Part shown: positions 24,652-36,679 of the stretch, piece by piece | How the letters are laid out: the number at the start of each line of letters is the position of its first letter | Position numbering within the stretch: position 1 is the stretch's first letter | Source of the DNA: Argentina anserina | Taxonomy: Eukaryota > Streptophyta > Magnoliopsida > Rosales > Rosaceae | Assembly (NCBI RefSeq): GCF_933775445.1 | Contig: NC_065876.1 | Coordinates: 4,836,001 to 4,900,000 of the forward strand | Direction: 5' to 3' | DNA length: 64,000 nt | Program-made: the position numbers and the translations under genes | The notes under the pieces: generated by a model | What the model was told of the DNA's origin: nothing | Databases searched by the model: none | Seen by the model: the letters and a program-made list of their open reading frames with translations, nothing else

Positions 24652-25899
24652 ATGGCTGACCAAACTCGACTTGAATTTGCCATTTTAGACTCATAAGGAA
24701 TTGAGTACCATCGTTGGGTTTCTGATGTTGAAACCACGTTTGTGGAAAAGGACTACACAACCACCATTTATCCTCCCACCGATAAAAAAGATGAACCGTC
24801 GGCAAAAACCAAAGCCAATGCCCTAATGTTCTTGAGGCGGCATATTGATCAAAGCTTCGTATGGAAGTACCTTCAGTTGAAAACACCCAAAGAACTGTAG
24901 GATACCCTAAATGGACATTTTGGGAACATTCATGACAATTTGCTCCCAGGCAAAAACTAAAGCCAATGCTCTAATGTTCTTGAGGCGTCATATTGATGAA
25001 AGCTTGGTATGGGAGTACCTTCAGTTGAAAACACCCAAAGAATTGTAGGATGTCCTAAATGAACGTTTTGGGAACATTCATGACAATTTGCTCCCAGAAT
25101 TAACTGTCCAGTGGAATGAAATCCGCTTGACTACAAAATGGCTAATGACTACAATAAGGATATGTTGCACTTGTAAAGCATGTCTCAATTTATGTGGCAA
25201 GAAACTCACAGAAGATGATATGATCCTGAAAACTCTATCCATTTTCCCTACTTCGGCACTTATACTAGCGAACTAATATAGGTTGGAGTATGACAACAAA
25301 AGAATCACTACCTTCCATAAATTGATCACCATGTTGCAAATATCTGAGCGTCATGATCAAGTTCTTATGAACAATAATGCCAGGCTTGTTGGGACAAAGA
25401 AAATTCCTGAGGCTAACTATGGTAAGCTGAAGGATGGAAAGAACCCTAAAGTAAAGGGGACTGAACGTGTTAACCCTTACACACGTGGGGGCAATACACC
25501 ACGTGGAAAAGGATATGGAGGCCGTGGTATGGGCCGTGGAATGGGCCGTGGAGGTCCTCCCAATGTATGGCACAGAGATGGTGGTTCCGGTCCTAATGGC
25601 CATGGTGGCACTAGACCTAGTGGTCACAAAGTGCAAAAGGCACCGAAAAACCCCCAAGCAAAAAGGGAAAGAGTTGGCAATGAACCTTGCTATAGGTGTG
25701 TAGACACTGCTCATTGGTATAAGAAATGACAGGCAAGCAACAAAGTATCAGCCAATTACAAGAGGTATAGGGAGTCTAGAGAACAAGAGGCTCACTATAT
25801 GGAGGAAGAAGGTCCTGAACCTAATGTCAACCTCACAATTTCGGACTTTAATGGCAAGATTGACCCTGCCAAGTCAAGCGATACTCCAGATTTTGATTA
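24652..25899 (+). pseudogene. Copia gag, decayed
   Basis: Reading frames broken by stops match the gag of the element at 44080-45147: the EYHRWVSDVE block, the FLRRHID block, and the C-terminal TPDFD just before the stop in both copies. A 148-bp tandem duplication (24801-24948 and 24949-25096) shifts the frame. Both units carry the same TAG in place of Trp in the KELWD motif, so that mutation came before the duplication. The zinc knuckle is only partly recognisable (CYRC..). Confidence 0.8.
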
Positions 25900-26284
25900 G
25901 TCTTTTTCATTTATTTCCAAGTTGAGTGTGAAGGCGTAATGCCTTATTTTAATTAGACTATTGGTTTGGTCTTAAAGTTTATTTTTCAATAATGGTTTGT
26001 TGAATTTGATTTCTATGTATAAGACTTATTTTGATTACCGTTAGATTATTAATAAATTTTCAGATTTTATTCTAAAGTATTGAGATTGTTCAAGTTTTTA
26101 AATTAATATACATGGTTCGAAAATAACACTATTACTGATGTAAAGCAATACATCCATGCAATAAAAAGAAAAAAATTTGAAATGAAAAGTATATCATTCG
26201 ACCTACGCTAGAATACTCTAATGCATATGAGATATATATTTTTAATGATCACATCAAAATTTAATTGTATGAATGAATTGAGGA

Positions 26285-29200
26285 GAAATAGAGTGCTTAG
26301 CAGATTGTGCGACTACCCACATTGTATTAAGGAATTGACAATTATTTGTTGAATTAATTTCTTATAATTCATGTTTGTCTACTATGACGGGATCCGACCA
26401 AATAGTAAAAAGGTGAGGAACTGTCCAATTTTTCCTGCCAAATGACACATTGTTGAAAATCACAAATGCTCTATATGCACCTAGAGCCCCTCGAACCTTG
26501 TTAAAGCTTCAAAGATATTTGTACCAACGGTTATCATCTAAACACTTATTGTGAGAATGGAATTGAATATTTGTGTCTTACTTCTCTTAAATGTGGAAGG
26601 ACACGCAATTTAGAGAATATGAAGAGTCAAGATAATAGATTATATCTTACTACCATTCGGATTATTGAATCCTATGCTGTTAGCAATGATGAAATTTGGG
26701 ATACTGACTTATACATGCTTTGGCATGACAAATTAGGACATCCTGGTCGGGACATGACGGTCTGTATTCTAAAGAATTGACACAGACATCCCTTCTTTTG
26801 AGGAAAAAATAAAAGGGAACAACAATCCAATACAATGCACAGTGCTGGTTACACTGTTCCAATACAGTCATTACCTTCTAAAGTACAAGATGTGTTCCCT
26901 CCCTCTGCCTCGATGACTATTTCCAAGGCATATCAGTTATTTTGCAAAAGCAAGGCATATCAGTTATTTTGGAAAAGCCTCTTCTATGGAAAAAACAGGA
27001 TCGAGATCTTCCTATGCTAAAGAGACGAAACAAAACATTTCATTCTTATAAAGGATACAAGGTGATATTTGTGGACTTATCCATCCAGAATACGGGAAAT
27101 TTAAGTACTTTATGGTTCTGGTGGATGCTTCGACTCGCTGGTCACATGTTGCATTATTGTCCACACGAAACGATGCATTTGCAAAACTTCTAGCACATAT
27201 TATTCGTTTAAGGGCTCACCACCCTGATCACCCTATTAAGTCTATAAGGCTTGATAACGCTGGAGATTTTACATCAAAATCATTTAATGATTATTGCATG
27301 TGAATTGGGATCGATGTAGAGCATCATGTTCCCTATGTGCATACACAAAAGGTTACAGATGATAGCTATGGCACTTGTTATGCGCACCACCTTACGTATC
27401 AGTGTATGGGGTTATGCAATATTGCACGCAGCCTTGCTTATTCATTTCAGACCTACTGCTAGCCATCCATTTTCTGTGTATCAATTGGTTATTGGATATG
27501 AGCCTAACATTTCACACTTACGCATATTTGGTTGTGCTGTATATGTGCCTATTGCGCCCCCACAGCGCACAAAAATGGGTCCTCAAAGACAACGAGGTAT
27601 TTATGTTGGATATCAATCCCTAACAATTATTTGCTATTTGAAACCTTTGACAACGATCGTTTTACCGCTAGATTTACTAATTGTCACTTTGATGAGACAG
27701 TCTTCCCGTCGTTAGGGAAGATAAGGAAAAAGATTTTCAAAGGGAACGACAGGAATTGTCATGGTTTGTCCCCACTCAATCTCATTTTGATCCCCGCATT
27801 CCACAATGTGAAAGTGAAGTGAAAAGAATAATCGATCTTCAGAACGTAGCAGATTCGATGCCTGATGCGTTTTCTGATATTGCTAAAGTAACAAGATCAC
27901 ATATACTAGCTGCAAATGTGCCTGCAAGGTTAGAAGTCCACAAAAAGGAGCACAGTGTCGTAGTAGGAGACACTGTAACCACACTTAGTGGAGGTGTGGT
28001 TGAGGCCGTGGCTCCTTAAAGGAAGAAGGGGAGACTACTTGGTTCGACTGACACTCGCCCAAGGAAGAAAATGGTGACTAAGGCACAACCATATCCGTTA
28101 ATCATCGATGTCGAGAATCCCTCTCCTGAGATTATCTCTGATTATAGTTATGTCCATGAATCATTACTGGAGGATGCTCCGATGTTTGATATGATTCCAG
28201 AGAACAAAGAAATCTCAATGAATTATGAGAATGCACATGAGTTGATGGAAAGATCTTCCATATACATTGATGATGCATTTGCATATAACGTTGCTCATGA
28301 AATAATATAGCATGATGATATCGAACCACGCTCTGTTGCAGAATGTCAACAAAGAGCAAATTTGTCGAAATAGAAAGACACAATCCAGGTAGAATTAGAT
28401 TCACTGGCAAAAAGATAGGTATTTGGTCTGGTAGTGCTAACCCTACCAAGTGTAAAGCATGTAGGACATAAATGAGTATTTGTCAGAAAGCGTAATGAGA
28501 AGAACGAAGTCCTAAGGTACAAGGCTCGCCTTGTGGCGCAAAGTTTTTCACAACGCCCTGAAATTGACTATGAGGAGACATACTCTACTGTAATGGACGT
28601 CATAACGTTTCACTACCTAGTTAGTTTGATAGTTTCCGAAGGACTGGACATGCAGCTTATGGATGTGGTTACAGCATATCTCTATGGGGATCTAGATTCC
28701 GAGATATATATGAAATTGCATGATGGCCTTCAATTGCCCAAGTCAAGTGACTCTAAACCACGGAGTGCGTTTGCAATTAGGTTGAAACACTCACTTTACG
28801 GACAACAACAATCCGGGCGGATGTGGTATATCCATCTAAGTGACTACTTGATTGGGGAAAATGATATAAGAATAATGAATTGTGCCCCTGCGTATTTATA
28901 AAGAAAACAAGTTCCGGATTTGCTATTATAGCTATATATGTTGATGACATGAACATAATAGGTACTCTTGACGAAATAAGAGAAACCACAAGCTATTTGA
29001 AATCCAAATTTGAGATGAAAGATCTTGGAAAACTCGGTTTTGTCTAGGCCTTGAACTAGAGCACCGAGCTTGTGGAATTTTAATCCACCAGTCTACATAT
29101 GTCCAAAAGATGCTCAGATGATTTAACATGGACAAAGTGCACCTTGTTAGACTCCCCATGATCGGTCGAAGTTTTGATGTAAAGAAAGATCCATTTCGCC

Positions 29201-29600
29201 CATAGGAAGAGGACAAAGAGGTACTAGGAGCTGAAACTCCCTACCAAAGTGAAATAGGCACATTATTGTACTTGGCCCAATGTACTCGACCAAATATTAC
29301 ATTCTCAGTGAACTTGTTAGTTAGATTTAGCTCAGTGCCAAAACACAGCGCCACTGGAGTGTCAAGAACATATTTCGATACCTAAAGGGAACCATTGACT
29401 TGGGTTTATTCTTTCCTTACAGTAAGACAGGAGGATCCGCAAATGGAATTGCAATTCCTAAAGAAAATGTCGATGACAAAATTACTATCATCTACTCTGA
29501 AACTCCAAATAATATTTTAGTTGGTTTCGCTGATGCTGGGTACCTTTCTGGCCCACATAAATTCATTCCTAAATTAGTTATGTATTCACTGTTGGGAAAA
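26285..29600 (+). pseudogene. Copia pol (PR-INT-RT-RH), decayed
   Basis: Homology to the intact pol is collinear. The protease region starts with GEIECLADC at about 26285. Next come the integrase HLGHPGRD-like block near 26725, VDASTRWSHVALLS near 27122, and RLDNAGDF near 27250. The RT segment follows with YKARLVAQ near 28520 and YVDDMN near 28938, then the GFADAGYLS RNase H block near 29525. Several stops and frameshifts interrupt it. Confidence 0.85.
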
Positions 29601-30501
29601 CAACAATATCTAAAGTCTCTCTCCTCATACATGTTGAGCTCATATACAAAATATATTATACATATATATATGTATATATTCGGTATGAGGCATTGAACAT
29701 ATAACACACAAAAAAAATAGATTCATACAATTCAAATAATCTTTTATCTTGAAGTACATGTCATTAAAAAATCTTTATTATAATTTGATCAAAGAATGAT
29801 CGTCCTCTTGATATAAATTTTTTAAATGAAGGTTTGTATGATAAATGACAAATCAAAATGAAAAAGTGGAGGGGTTCAAAATTAATAATTTCTTGTTAAA
29901 AAAACAGAGGTCCAATGACTAAATAAGAGGTGTAAGGAGTCATATATTGAATTACGTATGAATGATATAACTAAAATTATTTTAGGAATTTAAGAAGAGA
30001 TCTGGTGAGCAAATGCTTGTATTGAATAGAAAAAAAAATGAGGTGTAGAGAGAAAATGTAGAGATTCCAATAACAAATCCCTTTATCTATTGGTTTTCTC
30101 CATCCAACGGTGCACCCGAGTGGCACTTGTCGCCGGACATGGACGACGTTCTCTATGTTGTTGGTTTGGCTGCAACGTGATTGTGATGGTACGTGGTTAG
30201 GTTGGATAAGGTTGGCAGATATGGGGATGGTTTCGTCTTGAAGATTGGTGACCGGCTAATTCATTGCAGGGATGAACAGGTCCATCTCGGGATTGGAGTT
30301 TGCTTCGCTGGCAAGGTGTGGGGCACAAGGGTGTTGTTGAGTTGATACTTTGACAGAGGTGGTACGGGTATTTTTCTTGGCTTGTGGAACTGCGTTGGTC
30401 GTTGGCTCTGCGTACTGATGCGTAACGATGGGGTTGGGCAGAGGTGGTCGGCGAATCAAGGAAGGCATTAGTTTGGTGGCATTGGGTTCCTGTGGTACAG
30501 T
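29601..30501. other. Gene-free stretch
   Basis: AT-rich to 30060, then more mixed base composition to 30500. A minus-strand 82-codon ORF (30256-30504) shows no recognisable motif. No supported gene. Confidence 0.4.
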
Positions 30502-30658
30502 CACTACCAGAAATGTGCAGCTAGGGGACCATCAAAATTAGTTGCCTAGAGCTTGGGTGACCATAAATTGGTCGCCTAGCGGCGGTCATGGTAGCCTTGT
30601 CGCCCTAGATCAGAGGTGACCAAACATAATAAGGTGGTCGCCGGGACTTTCTTGCAGC

Positions 30659-31861
30659 TGACACAACCCGCCTTAAAATATATGCTAATATCAAAGTAAA
30701 TTGTGCGAGTACCACTATCAAATGAGATATATCAAAAATTTCTACATAGTTTCTCATGAAAGTAACTAACCCTACTTCGATATTAGCTTCCGTACTCCCC
30801 ACAATTTCACAACCTCCACAAACACAAATCATAAATATAATTCAAAATGCATGACGGAGTATGCAATGTTCGTTACCTAATCTCATTGGGCCTCTGGAGT
30901 TCGTAGCTTGTCTTATACCGCAACCGCCAAACTCATAAGACGACGGGGTCGATAACAATCATACAATGTTCTACAAACACTGAACCGTGTAAAATATATT
31001 CTAAACAACGTCCAATCAGGAACAATTACGAGAACACACATGCTCAAGATTTATTCGTATTATATTTATTTATTCATATTATATTAAGTAATTCTGAATT
31101 GATCTCACCCCTTCTTGGGAGTCACCCGTTCTCTCTTTTCTAAATCTCTATCGGGAGTCTACTAGTACATCCCATCTTTTCTAGTGACTTGGTAACATCT
31201 CCACCTCTTCCGATTCATCCCCTCTCTCTCAGTTCTGCCATCTGCAAAGACCACTAGTTCACCCCTCTCTCTTAGTGTCTTAACAATCTGCCAGTTCATC
31301 CACTCTCTTCCGGTTTCTCCCGGTTCATTCTCTCTCTTCTGGTTCTCCCGGTTCATCCTCTCTCTTCCGGTTTCCCCCGGTTCATCCCCTCTCTCCCGTT
31401 CCCTCGGTTCATCCTCTCTCTTCCGGTTCTCCCAATTCATCCATTCTCTCCCGGTTTCCCCTGGTTCATCCCCTCTCTCTCGGTTCCCCGGTTCATCCCT
31501 TATCTCCCAGTTCTCCCGTTCATCCCCTCTCTTCCGGTTCTCCCGCTTCATCCTCTCTCTTCCGCTTTCCCCCAGTTCATCCACTCTCTCCCAGTTCTTC
31601 CGGTTCATCCCCTCTTTTCCGGTTCTCCCAGTCCATCCCTTATTTATAATAAATTCTAAATATGCCCAACTGCTCTTTTTATTCATAACTTCTTCATACC
31701 AACTCCGATTTAGACGTGCCACATGTCCACGAATTCATATCGATGAGCCATACAACTTTCGTGAATAAAGTTTTCCTGAAAAACTTACGCATCAAAAAGT
31801 CAACTTTTAGAGTCATTACACTTAACGACGTTTTTTGCCCATATAGATTCGGGGCGTATCA
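30659..31861. mobile_element. Solo LTR, 1203 bp, nested in the CACTA element
   Basis: It begins TGACACAACCCG and ends CGTATCA, with 5-bp flanks GCAGC (30654-30658) and GCAGT (31862-31866), identical at 4 of 5 positions. Removing it brings two CACTA subterminal regions together. The start resembles the sequence at 15163 next to the Gypsy RT fragment, so a Gypsy origin is likely. It contains a 28-bp minisatellite. Confidence 0.65.
31290..31640. repeat. 28-bp minisatellite, about 12 units
   Basis: Copies of a pyrimidine-rich unit around GGTTCATCC..CTCTCTTCC recur at 27-29-bp spacing (TTCATC at 31295, 31324, 31352, 31381, 31408, 31436, 31465, 31492, 31519, 31547, 31576 and 31604). On the minus strand the array gives a spurious Arg/Glu-rich ORF, which I do not call a gene. 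Confidence 0.9.
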
Positions 31862-32128
31862 GCAGTGGCCAAAACAAAGTTGGTTGCTTCAGGTCTAGTC
31901 AACCAAAACAAATTTAGTCACGTAGGATGAAGAGTCTGGGGTGACTAAAATTCTTGTTACACGACCAAGTTTGCACTAACGACCAAAATGTTTTGTCACC
32001 TCACTTTATTCAATATTGTAAAACTTCTTTCCCGACCATTTTTATTCAACAATAAAATATATTTGGTCCCGAGTTCAATGTTTTGGCCGCTTAATTATTT
32101 GTTAGGTGACCAAATTTTGATAATGTAA

Positions 32129-32861
32129 GGGTGCGGCTATTGTCACTCCCACTAAGTCCTTTATTCACCTTATAAAGATTTCAATTACTGAAATACTATA
32201 TTACTCAAGTGCAAAATGACTATTAAGTACACTATTTTTTTTAATACATAATCAATTAATTATATGTATACAAAAAAAATACTTAATTTGTCATGAAATA
32301 TTAATCTTTTCCACCCGATCTAAAAGCATTTATCTCTACTCATTGAAACTTTTCATCTTTTATGTTCGATATTCATATGATATTTGTTATTCAAATAATA
32401 AATTATTACTGTTAACTTAATAACATCTTTATAATACCGGGTGAACATCACAAATAAAAATTATAATACCAAAATCAATTTTTTTCATTGCTCAAAGTTG
32501 ATAATCAATGATTTTCTTTCCACAACTCAAAGTTGTTAATCTATGAATTTTTTGGCATTTATCTTAGATAAACACTTAATTTCTTTAAGAATAAATTAAA
32601 TATAAATCTATAATTAAGAAAGAAATATATGAATCAGATTATGATTCTATTTGGAAATTGTATTATTCCTTTTATATTGTTGTAAATTAATTGAAAGATT
32701 GTCTCTAAAAATTATCTTTTTCAATTCGATATGTCATCTAATGACAGTTTTGGAAAAAGAAGTAGGTGAAATAAGCAAATTTAATGTTAAATTTAAAATA
32801 TGGGTTGAAATGAGTAGAGGATGTGAACAAAGTAGATAATTGGGTGACAATAGCTGCACAC
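32129..32861. mobile_element. PIF/Harbinger-like MITE, 733 bp
   Basis: The left terminus GGGTGCGGCTATTGTCAC and the right terminus GTGACAATAGCTGCACAC are inverted repeats with two mismatches. They are flanked by the 3-bp TSD TAA (32126-32128, 32862-32864), as expected for PIF/Harbinger. The interior is AT-rich and non-coding. Confidence 0.8.
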
Positions 32862-33113
32862 TAATGTAATTATATGTTTGGTCACCTCAGGTAAGAATAA
32901 AGATTTTAAAATAAAAAAATTATTCCAGATTAATTTTCTATTTACTTTATACACACCTGTAATTTCCATTAATTGACATTATCCAACTCAAATTTACCTA
33001 AACATCAATATATTCAAAATAAACTTCAAGTTCATACAGACTTAAACAACTAAGCAAGTTCATACATACTTGAGCAACTAAGCATCCATTGTACCAAAAG
33101 AATCACTTAGACA

Positions 33114-33117
<4 letters not shown>

Positions 33118-33170
<53 letters not shown>
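33118..33170. repeat. (CA)n/(TA)n microsatellite
   Basis: About 20 CA units run to 33158 and are followed by TA units. Nothing else supports a gene here. Confidence 0.95.
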
Positions 33171-33755
33171 GATGTCCACGCATGACTATATATATAGAGA
33201 TTTTATCCAAAGTGAAGCTCCACGTTAAAAATAAGGAGCAAAGTCTAGGGTTTAGAAATCTCGACCATTTAGCTCTTAGGTGATCATCTCTATAAATTTT
33301 TCAGCTAAATTGATGATCATTAAAGTATCAAACTTGATTAAATCAGTTGACAAACTAAATATGTCTAACCTAAACCACATTGGCTTTCAGGCAACTATCA
33401 ATGCCTTAACGATCATCAATTTGACAGATAATTTGTAAGATGATCTATACATTAATATCTAAAAATACTGAATGGAGGGTTGTGATATCCCCGCCCTCCG
33501 AGCCGGATGTGATGGTCTCCCCTCATTCAGCTCTCCACAGGGGAATCTCCACTCATTGCTTCCCCTAATAGGTAAGGGGTGCGTAAGAACGGTCGGTGGC
33601 TACTTAGTCTCATCTTAGAAATTCTTTGTACTGCTTTTTTGGGTTATATTTAGACCTCAAGAAGTGGATATGAAGCTAAATTAAAATGGTGACTCTAAAT
33701 TGGAACTTTTTACTCTTTAATTTTAAAACGGATTGGATCTCTGCTGTGGATAAAG
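33171..33755. repeat. Diverged foldback-family element
   Basis: The sequence shows facing blocks (GTGATCATCTCTATAAATTTTTCAGCTAAATTGATGATC-type near 33280, and its rough complement near 33405-33450) of the same style as the foldbacks near snurportin, but diverged, with a GC-rich interruption near 33480-33600. Confidence 0.5.
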
Positions 33756-33935
33756 ACTGTATATATGACATAGTTATCATAATATCTTTACAACAGTTCT
33801 ATAAACAATCGGAATTTTTCACAACATATAGTTATAATTGATTTTCTCTCCAATTTTACAAGCATTGATAATTACTCGTATTCTTTAATTTTGACATGAT
33901 GAGAACTCATCAGCCTATATTATCCTTTTATTTTC
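33756..33935. repeat. Repeat block matching 37945-38160
   Basis: The stretch from CATAGTTATCATAATAT to TCCTTTTATTTTCTTTTT is repeated in the same orientation at 37945-38160 with few differences apart from small indels. It marks one border of an old local duplication of about 4.2 kb. Confidence 0.8.
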
Positions 33936-34631
33936 TTTTTTAAATGTGTCATCCCTACGCCCAAGAAATTATTATTAATAAGCGAAACAAGGTTAGACCA
34001 TATTCAGTAATAGGGCAAAAGGGCCATATATCTCACTTTTTAACACAAAAAAAGGTCTCCAATAGAGTTAGGGAAATAGAGCTAAAGGGCTACAGGGGAG
34101 GGGAGATGGCTAGATATGGCCATGTGTTTGGCCCTTCAGCCCTTATAGGCTCCACACGAATCAACAAAGGTTGCACATGGTGCATTTCAATCAAATAAAA
34201 TCCAATAGTGATAGTTATGTGTTCGTTGGTATCCAATGGTTGATAATTAGAGGGCTAAATTATAGCTATGGACCCAATATAATACCCCTTAGTGAAAATG
34301 GCCTTAGAGGGGGCATAAAACAAAGACCTCTAGCCTTTAAAATAATACAAATAATATGTATAGACGGAGGAAATCTTGAACAAATCCCGGAGTCTCTGAT
34401 AACGAGCCTTAGTAGCGAAGTGAGCAATTATAGCGGCACCACCATTTGCCGCCAAACCAAGGTAACAAAGGGACAACAATCCTGAAGAATGTACCCAATT
34501 ACCCAAGAATGCTTCACGGGTTGATGAAGAGCACTCACCACAATAGAGGTGTAACTCCCTAGAACTATAGTCAGTCTATTGGGACGCATAGTCATCCGCA
34601 AAGCGACCCTACAAGCCTTAGTCACAAAATT

Positions 34632-34883
34632 AAATTTGCCGACCACTTTTTTTGACCACCCTCATGCTCACCCATTTAGATGAAAGTCACGTGTCTTAGA
34701 TTAACTATGGTATAACCATGGTTATCTATATAAATTAATAACACGTGGTAAAAATAAATCAATATTTAATTTAAGAAATTTAAGAGTTAATTATAACATA
34801 ACTATAGTAAATAAAAAAGACACGTGTATTTTCATCTATGTGAGTGGGCATGAGGGTGGTTAAAAAGGATGGTCGTCAAATTT
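34632..34883. mobile_element. TIR MITE, about 250 bp
   Basis: Inverted ends pair across AAATTTGCCGACCAC and GACCACCCTCATGC at the left with GCATGAGGGTGGT and GGTCGTCAAATTT at the right. The flanks do not give a clear TSD. It splits the RNase H-like fragment. Confidence 0.7.
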
Positions 34884-34980
34884 GTTTCCCCTCAATCACA
34901 CAATAAAGAGCTTTAGCAAGATGGTATAATCCTTGGGACCAAACACCCACTAAACCCGTATCCGACCAAGTAGCCACACC

Positions 34981-35557
34981 TAGGGATGGGCACGGGACGA
35001 GATGGGACGGGACGGGGCTCATCCCACGTCCTGTCCCACTCATTTGAATCGGGACGGGATCGGGACGGGACGAGGGTTTTTAAGAATGTATCTCACTCGG
35101 GATTAATCCCGGTTGGGACAGAACGAGATCAGGACGGGACGGGACAAATCTCACTTTCCTATAAAGTTAAATAAAAACCTATATTTTTATTTTTTTCATT
35201 AACAAAGTAACATTCAATAATTAAATTTTAACAAAAAAATGCATATTATGTTCAAAATATTATAATTTGCCATTATTATTTGAGTTGATATAATTTTGGC
35301 GTTATTAAGAACATAAATTAGTTTCATTTTGATATAAATATATAAGAATTTTTAAGTTTTCATTAAAGGTGGGACGGGACGGGACGAAGCGGGATATAAA
35401 TTATTCGTCTCACGTCCCATCCCACTATTATGAAACATGACAGGATCGGGACGGGACAAACGTTTTTAGACCTCCGTCTCGTCCCGTCCCTATGAATTTC
35501 GGGACGAGATCGGGACGGGATCGGGATCGGGATTTCCGTTTTTTATGCCCACCCCTA
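34981..35557. mobile_element. hAT-type non-autonomous element, 577 bp
   Basis: Terminal inverted repeats TAGGGATGGGCA and TGCCCACCCCTA are flanked by a perfect 8-bp TSD GCCACACC (34973-34980, 35558-35565). The subterminal regions are rich in CGGGACGGGA-type repeats in both orientations. Removing the element and one TSD restores a continuous minus-strand reading frame in the RNase H-like fragment. It shares its TIR type with the element at 62194-62747. Confidence 0.9.
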
Positions 35558-36279
35558 GCCACACCCATTCTACTTGAATGTGAAGCGACGAGAATAACCC
35601 TAACAAATATAATCTTGAGATGGCCATTGGGAGGATAAACCCATTTTTCCAGACATAACCAAAAAACTTGACGAGAACCGGCGCTATGATGCAATCATGA
35701 TACCGGAACCGACGCTAATTACATGGGGCGTAGCTTATCTTAATAAAATGAGACGAATATTGTGAATACTTCAATCAGGTGAACACATAACTTATCTTAA
35801 TAAGTAATAACCCCAATTATTAACTGACTAGTTCAATTGACCTCTGCATATATTATCTACGTAGCAAGTTCGGTGAACGTACTTTCTTGAATATGTAAGA
35901 AAAGTCTAGGTCAATACCATATGAGCGCGTTTGGTCTTGATGTGAGTTTTTTATAATCACTTTCAGCTGAGCTGTGGGAATAATCTGTTATGCGTATTTA
36001 AGTGTTTGGTGAATATTGGTATAGAAATATAGTGAGTTTAGATAAAAACAAAAAAAAAATTCCGAAATCAAAAGCTCTAAATCCCAACTTCTAAAATTTA
36101 TATTGGTGTGCGTGAATTTCAGTTATAATCTCATACGATTTCTATTCACCGAACACCTTACTCAAATTATTTGAGAATTTAAATCTATAATCTATTATAT
36201 TTTCATGGTCAAACTCAACCTATAAAGTCATGAAAACCAATTATTATCCATCACTAAAATCAAGCGCGACCCGCGTTAG

Positions 36280-36640
36280 GTGCTGTAAAAACATGTTATG
36301 GGACTCACTCATGTCAAGTCATGTTAATTTTTTAATATCGACATGACAACTCATTAGCATGTTATTTTCTTAATGTTTGCTTTAAACTAGTAATTTCTCA
36401 AAGACTACAACTGATAACAATTTTTAAGTTGATCCTATAAAAAAAGCCAATCAGCTGATCTACCAATACTTAAGAAAATTCCAATAGATCTCTGATATGT
36501 TTACTTATTATATAGTTTATACTATATTCACGATGATTCATTGATTTGTCTACTATATATTAAATGCTTGTAATGAAATGTAGCTGGGTTGGTTCTATCT
36601 CATTATGTAAACCTATCTACATAAATGACAATAGGTTTCT
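36280..36640. repeat. Duplicated block matching 46720-47000
   Basis: From the TTTTTTAATATCGACATGAC segment through ATTAAATGCTTGTAATGAAA the sequence is repeated in the same orientation at about 46725-47000, with a few indels. The 46.7-kb copy lies just outside the young Copia element. Confidence 0.8.
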
Positions 36641-36679
36641 ATAATATATTTAACTATTAATAAGTGTCTGACACTATTT

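Larger units (their letters stand above)
23518..29600 (+). mobile_element. Decayed Ty1/Copia element, 3' truncated
   Basis: The order is a probable 5' LTR ending about 23714 (its start, about 23518, is a guess; a CCCTATATAAAGG box lies near 23660), then a GC-rich leader (23780-24075), gag (24652-25899), a non-coding spacer, and pol (26285-29600). CGTTATTAGC just after the presumed LTR matches CGTTATCAAC at the same place in the intact element at 38755-46038, suggesting a shared primer-binding site. Many stops and frameshifts are present. The right end stops within the RNase H region near 29590, and no 3' LTR is visible. Confidence 0.8.
30502..32900. mobile_element. CACTA-type element, right end not resolved
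   Basis: It starts CACTACCAGAAA, a typical CACTA terminus. Subterminal GGTGACCA-type motifs recur in both orientations at the left (30525-30645) and at the right (31870-32125, and again 32875-32892). No transposase is visible. Two later insertions split it: a Gypsy-like solo LTR (30659-31861) and a PIF-like MITE (32129-32861). I could not find a matching GTAGTG end, so the right boundary is approximate. Confidence 0.6.
34378..35700 (-). pseudogene. RNase H-like (RVT_3-type) fragment, split by two MITEs
   Basis: On the minus strand, coding-like segments flank two insertions. Before the hAT insert the frame reads WVYPPNGHLKI and SHSSRMGV. Between the inserts it reads ATWSDTGLVGVWSQGLYHLA. After the second it reads ACRVALRMTMRPNRLTIVLG, then SYTSIVVSALHQP, and in another frame ANGGAAIIAHFA. 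The order PPxGxLKI, G.G...R...G, E/A..AL..A, I.L..D(Y)...V..AL and AN..A...A fits the plant RNase H-like domain found at the ends of LINEs and in free-standing copies. The acidic residues look partly lost and the frame is broken, so it is dead. Confidence 0.55.

Noticed and set aside
31290..31640. CRISPR-like array
   Set aside because: Units are directly adjacent and of 27-29 bp with no unique spacers, in a plant nuclear genome.
31162..31722. Minus-strand 186-codon Arg/Glu-rich ORF
   Set aside because: It is the translation of a 28-bp minisatellite; the near-repeat periodicity, not selection, keeps it open.
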